From contig NZ_JANGCG010000013.1 in NCBI RefSeq assembly GCF_024462815.1, positions 1 to 64,000 of the forward strand: DNA of 64,000 nt. Direction: 5' to 3'. The position numbers were made by a program, and so were the translations under genes. The first letter of the stretch is position 1; each line of letters opens with the position of its first letter. This DNA comes from Gemmiger formicilis (GTDB lineage: Bacteria; Bacillota; Clostridia; Oscillospirales; Ruminococcaceae). Below are positions 63,265-64,000 of the stretch, piece after piece. Under the pieces are notes generated by a model. It saw nothing but the letters and a program-made list of their open reading frames with translations. It was not told the DNA's origin and did no database searches.

Positions 63265-64000
63265 ATGCCGAATATGGACCCGAAAAAGTGCCCCATGCCC
63301 AGCCAGGAGCCGAACGTCCGCAACAAGAACTTCAAAGAGGTCGCCCTCGGCTACACCGAGGAGATGGCCGTGAACGAGGCCAAGCGCTGCCTGCAGTGCA
63401 AGAACCACCCCTGCCGCACCGGCTGCCCGGTCGAGATTGACATCCCCGGCTTCATCAAGCACGTGGCCGAGGGTGACTTTGAGGCCGCTTACCATGTCAT
63501 TGCCCAGTCCAGCGCGCTGCCCGCTGTCTGCGGCCGTGTCTGCCCGCAGGAGCATCAGTGCGAGGGCAAGTGCGTCCGCGGCATCAAGGGCGAGGCTGTC
63601 GGCATCGGCCGTCTGGAGCGCTTTGTCGCCGACTGGTACCGCAACAACGTCCACACCAAGTCCGTTGCCCCCACGCCCAACGGCCATAAGGTTGCCGTTA
63701 TCGGCGCAGGCCCCTCCGGCCTGACCGTGGCCGGTGATCTGGCCAAGCTGGGCTATAAAGTGACCGTGTACGAGGCCCTGCACGTGGCCGGCGGCGTTCT
63801 GATGTACGGCATCCCCGAGTTCCGTCTGCCCAAGGACATCGTTCAGCACGAGGTCGAGGGCCTGAAGGAGCTGGGCGTTGACATCGAGACCAATATGGTC
63901 ATCGGCAAGGTGCTGACGATTGACGAGCTGATGAACGATTACGGCTTTGAGGCTGTGTATGTGGCCTCCGGCGCCGGTCTGCCCCGCTTTATGGGCATCC
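63265..64000 (+). CDS. nfnB: NfnB / NADPH-dependent glutamate synthase small-chain-like protein (cut by window end)
   Basis: The first 245 residues are visible; the frame is open at the right edge. The N-terminal Fe-S region has CLQCKNHPCRTGCPV and CGRVCPQEHQCEGKC. Then comes the FAD Rossmann motif VIGAGPSGLTVAGDLA and GGVLMYGIPEFRLPK. This is the GltD/NfnB family. The ATG at 63265 has GGAGGTG upstream and lies 2 bases past the nfnA stop. With NfnA it would form the NADPH-producing transhydrogenase. The missing C-terminal half holds the NADP domain. Confidence 0.9.
   Translation, partial: MPNMDPKKCPMPSQEPNVRNKNFKEVALGYTEEMAVNEAKRCLQCKNHPCRTGCPVEIDIPGFIKHVAEGDFEAAYHVIAQSSALPAVCGRVCPQEHQCEGKCVRGIKGEAVGIGRLERFVADWYRNNVHTKSVAPTPNGHKVAVIGAGPSGLTVAGDLAKLGYKVTVYEALHVAGGVLMYGIPEFRLPKDIVQHEVEGLKELGVDIETNMVIGKVLTIDELMNDYGFEAVYVASGAGLPRFMGI

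Overview
The window looks like chromosome from a gut Clostridia species of the Oscillospiraceae/Ruminococcaceae type (Gemmiger, Subdoligranulum or Faecalibacterium-like). This is inferred from GC-rich coding sequence, strong AGGAGG-type ribosome sites, many sugar-utilisation operons with LacI, AraC, RpiR and LytTR regulators, cellobiose phosphorylase, and NfnAB-type genes. No rRNA or species marker is present, so the genus is a guess.

Layout. 1-1.7 kb: 3' end of an IS110-family transposase and a YczE-like membrane protein. 2.3-7.0 kb: an N-terminally truncated AraC regulator followed by a tight three-gene redox operon (OYE-type flavin oxidoreductase with Fe-S cysteines, SDR dehydrogenase, FrdA-like flavoprotein). 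7.0-9.74 kb: a gene graveyard holding fragments of a methyltransferase, an alpha/beta hydrolase, GH28, DUF2264, a GH43 C-terminal domain and the N-terminal part of a carbohydrate-binding-like protein.

9.775-30.53 kb: a probable genomic island inserted at the 3' end of a tRNA-Ser(CGA) gene (30526-30614, minus strand). A diverged copy of the tRNA 3' half lies at 9775-9838 in the same orientation. The island carries two excisionase-like proteins, an XRE repressor with a clear palindromic operator pair, a RepA-like ATPase, MobC and a truncated relaxase, but no integrase, so it looks fossil. Its cargo (11.1-22.4 kb) is a rhamnoside/beta-glucoside locus: AraC, GH3, SGNH esterase, alpha/beta hydrolase, GH78 rhamnosidase and GPH transporters. 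Two 116-bp direct repeats from the end of an IS3-family element bound this cargo. A second cargo gene is an M48 metallopeptidase with two PASTA-like repeats.

30.7-43.6 kb: backbone with an alpha/beta hydrolase, a broken RpiR regulator and PTS EIIB fragment, a LytTR two-component system with a GPH symporter, and a cello-oligosaccharide locus (LacI, ABC importer, divergent cellobiose phosphorylase). The binding-protein gene of that importer has an in-frame TGA. Matching LacI-type operators sit at both promoters.

43.7-48.9 kb: an RND-type permease with a roughly 400-residue coiled-coil insertion and its TetR regulator, behind a textbook promoter with a 20-bp palindromic operator. 49-54.6 kb: RpiR, an L-fucose-isomerase-like protein, DUF4867 protein and xylulokinase-type kinase (pentose operon) with a divergent AraC. 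54.7-57.6 kb: a hybrid histidine kinase overlapping a periplasmic-type binding lipoprotein. 57.8-60.1 kb: an alpha/beta hydrolase and an unknown membrane-anchored secreted protein. 60.1-60.7 kb: an inverted-repeat (MITE-like) element and DnaA-box-like motifs. 60.75-64 kb: branched-chain aminotransferase, a candidate independent small RNA (62003-62189), and nfnA plus the start of nfnB/gltA.
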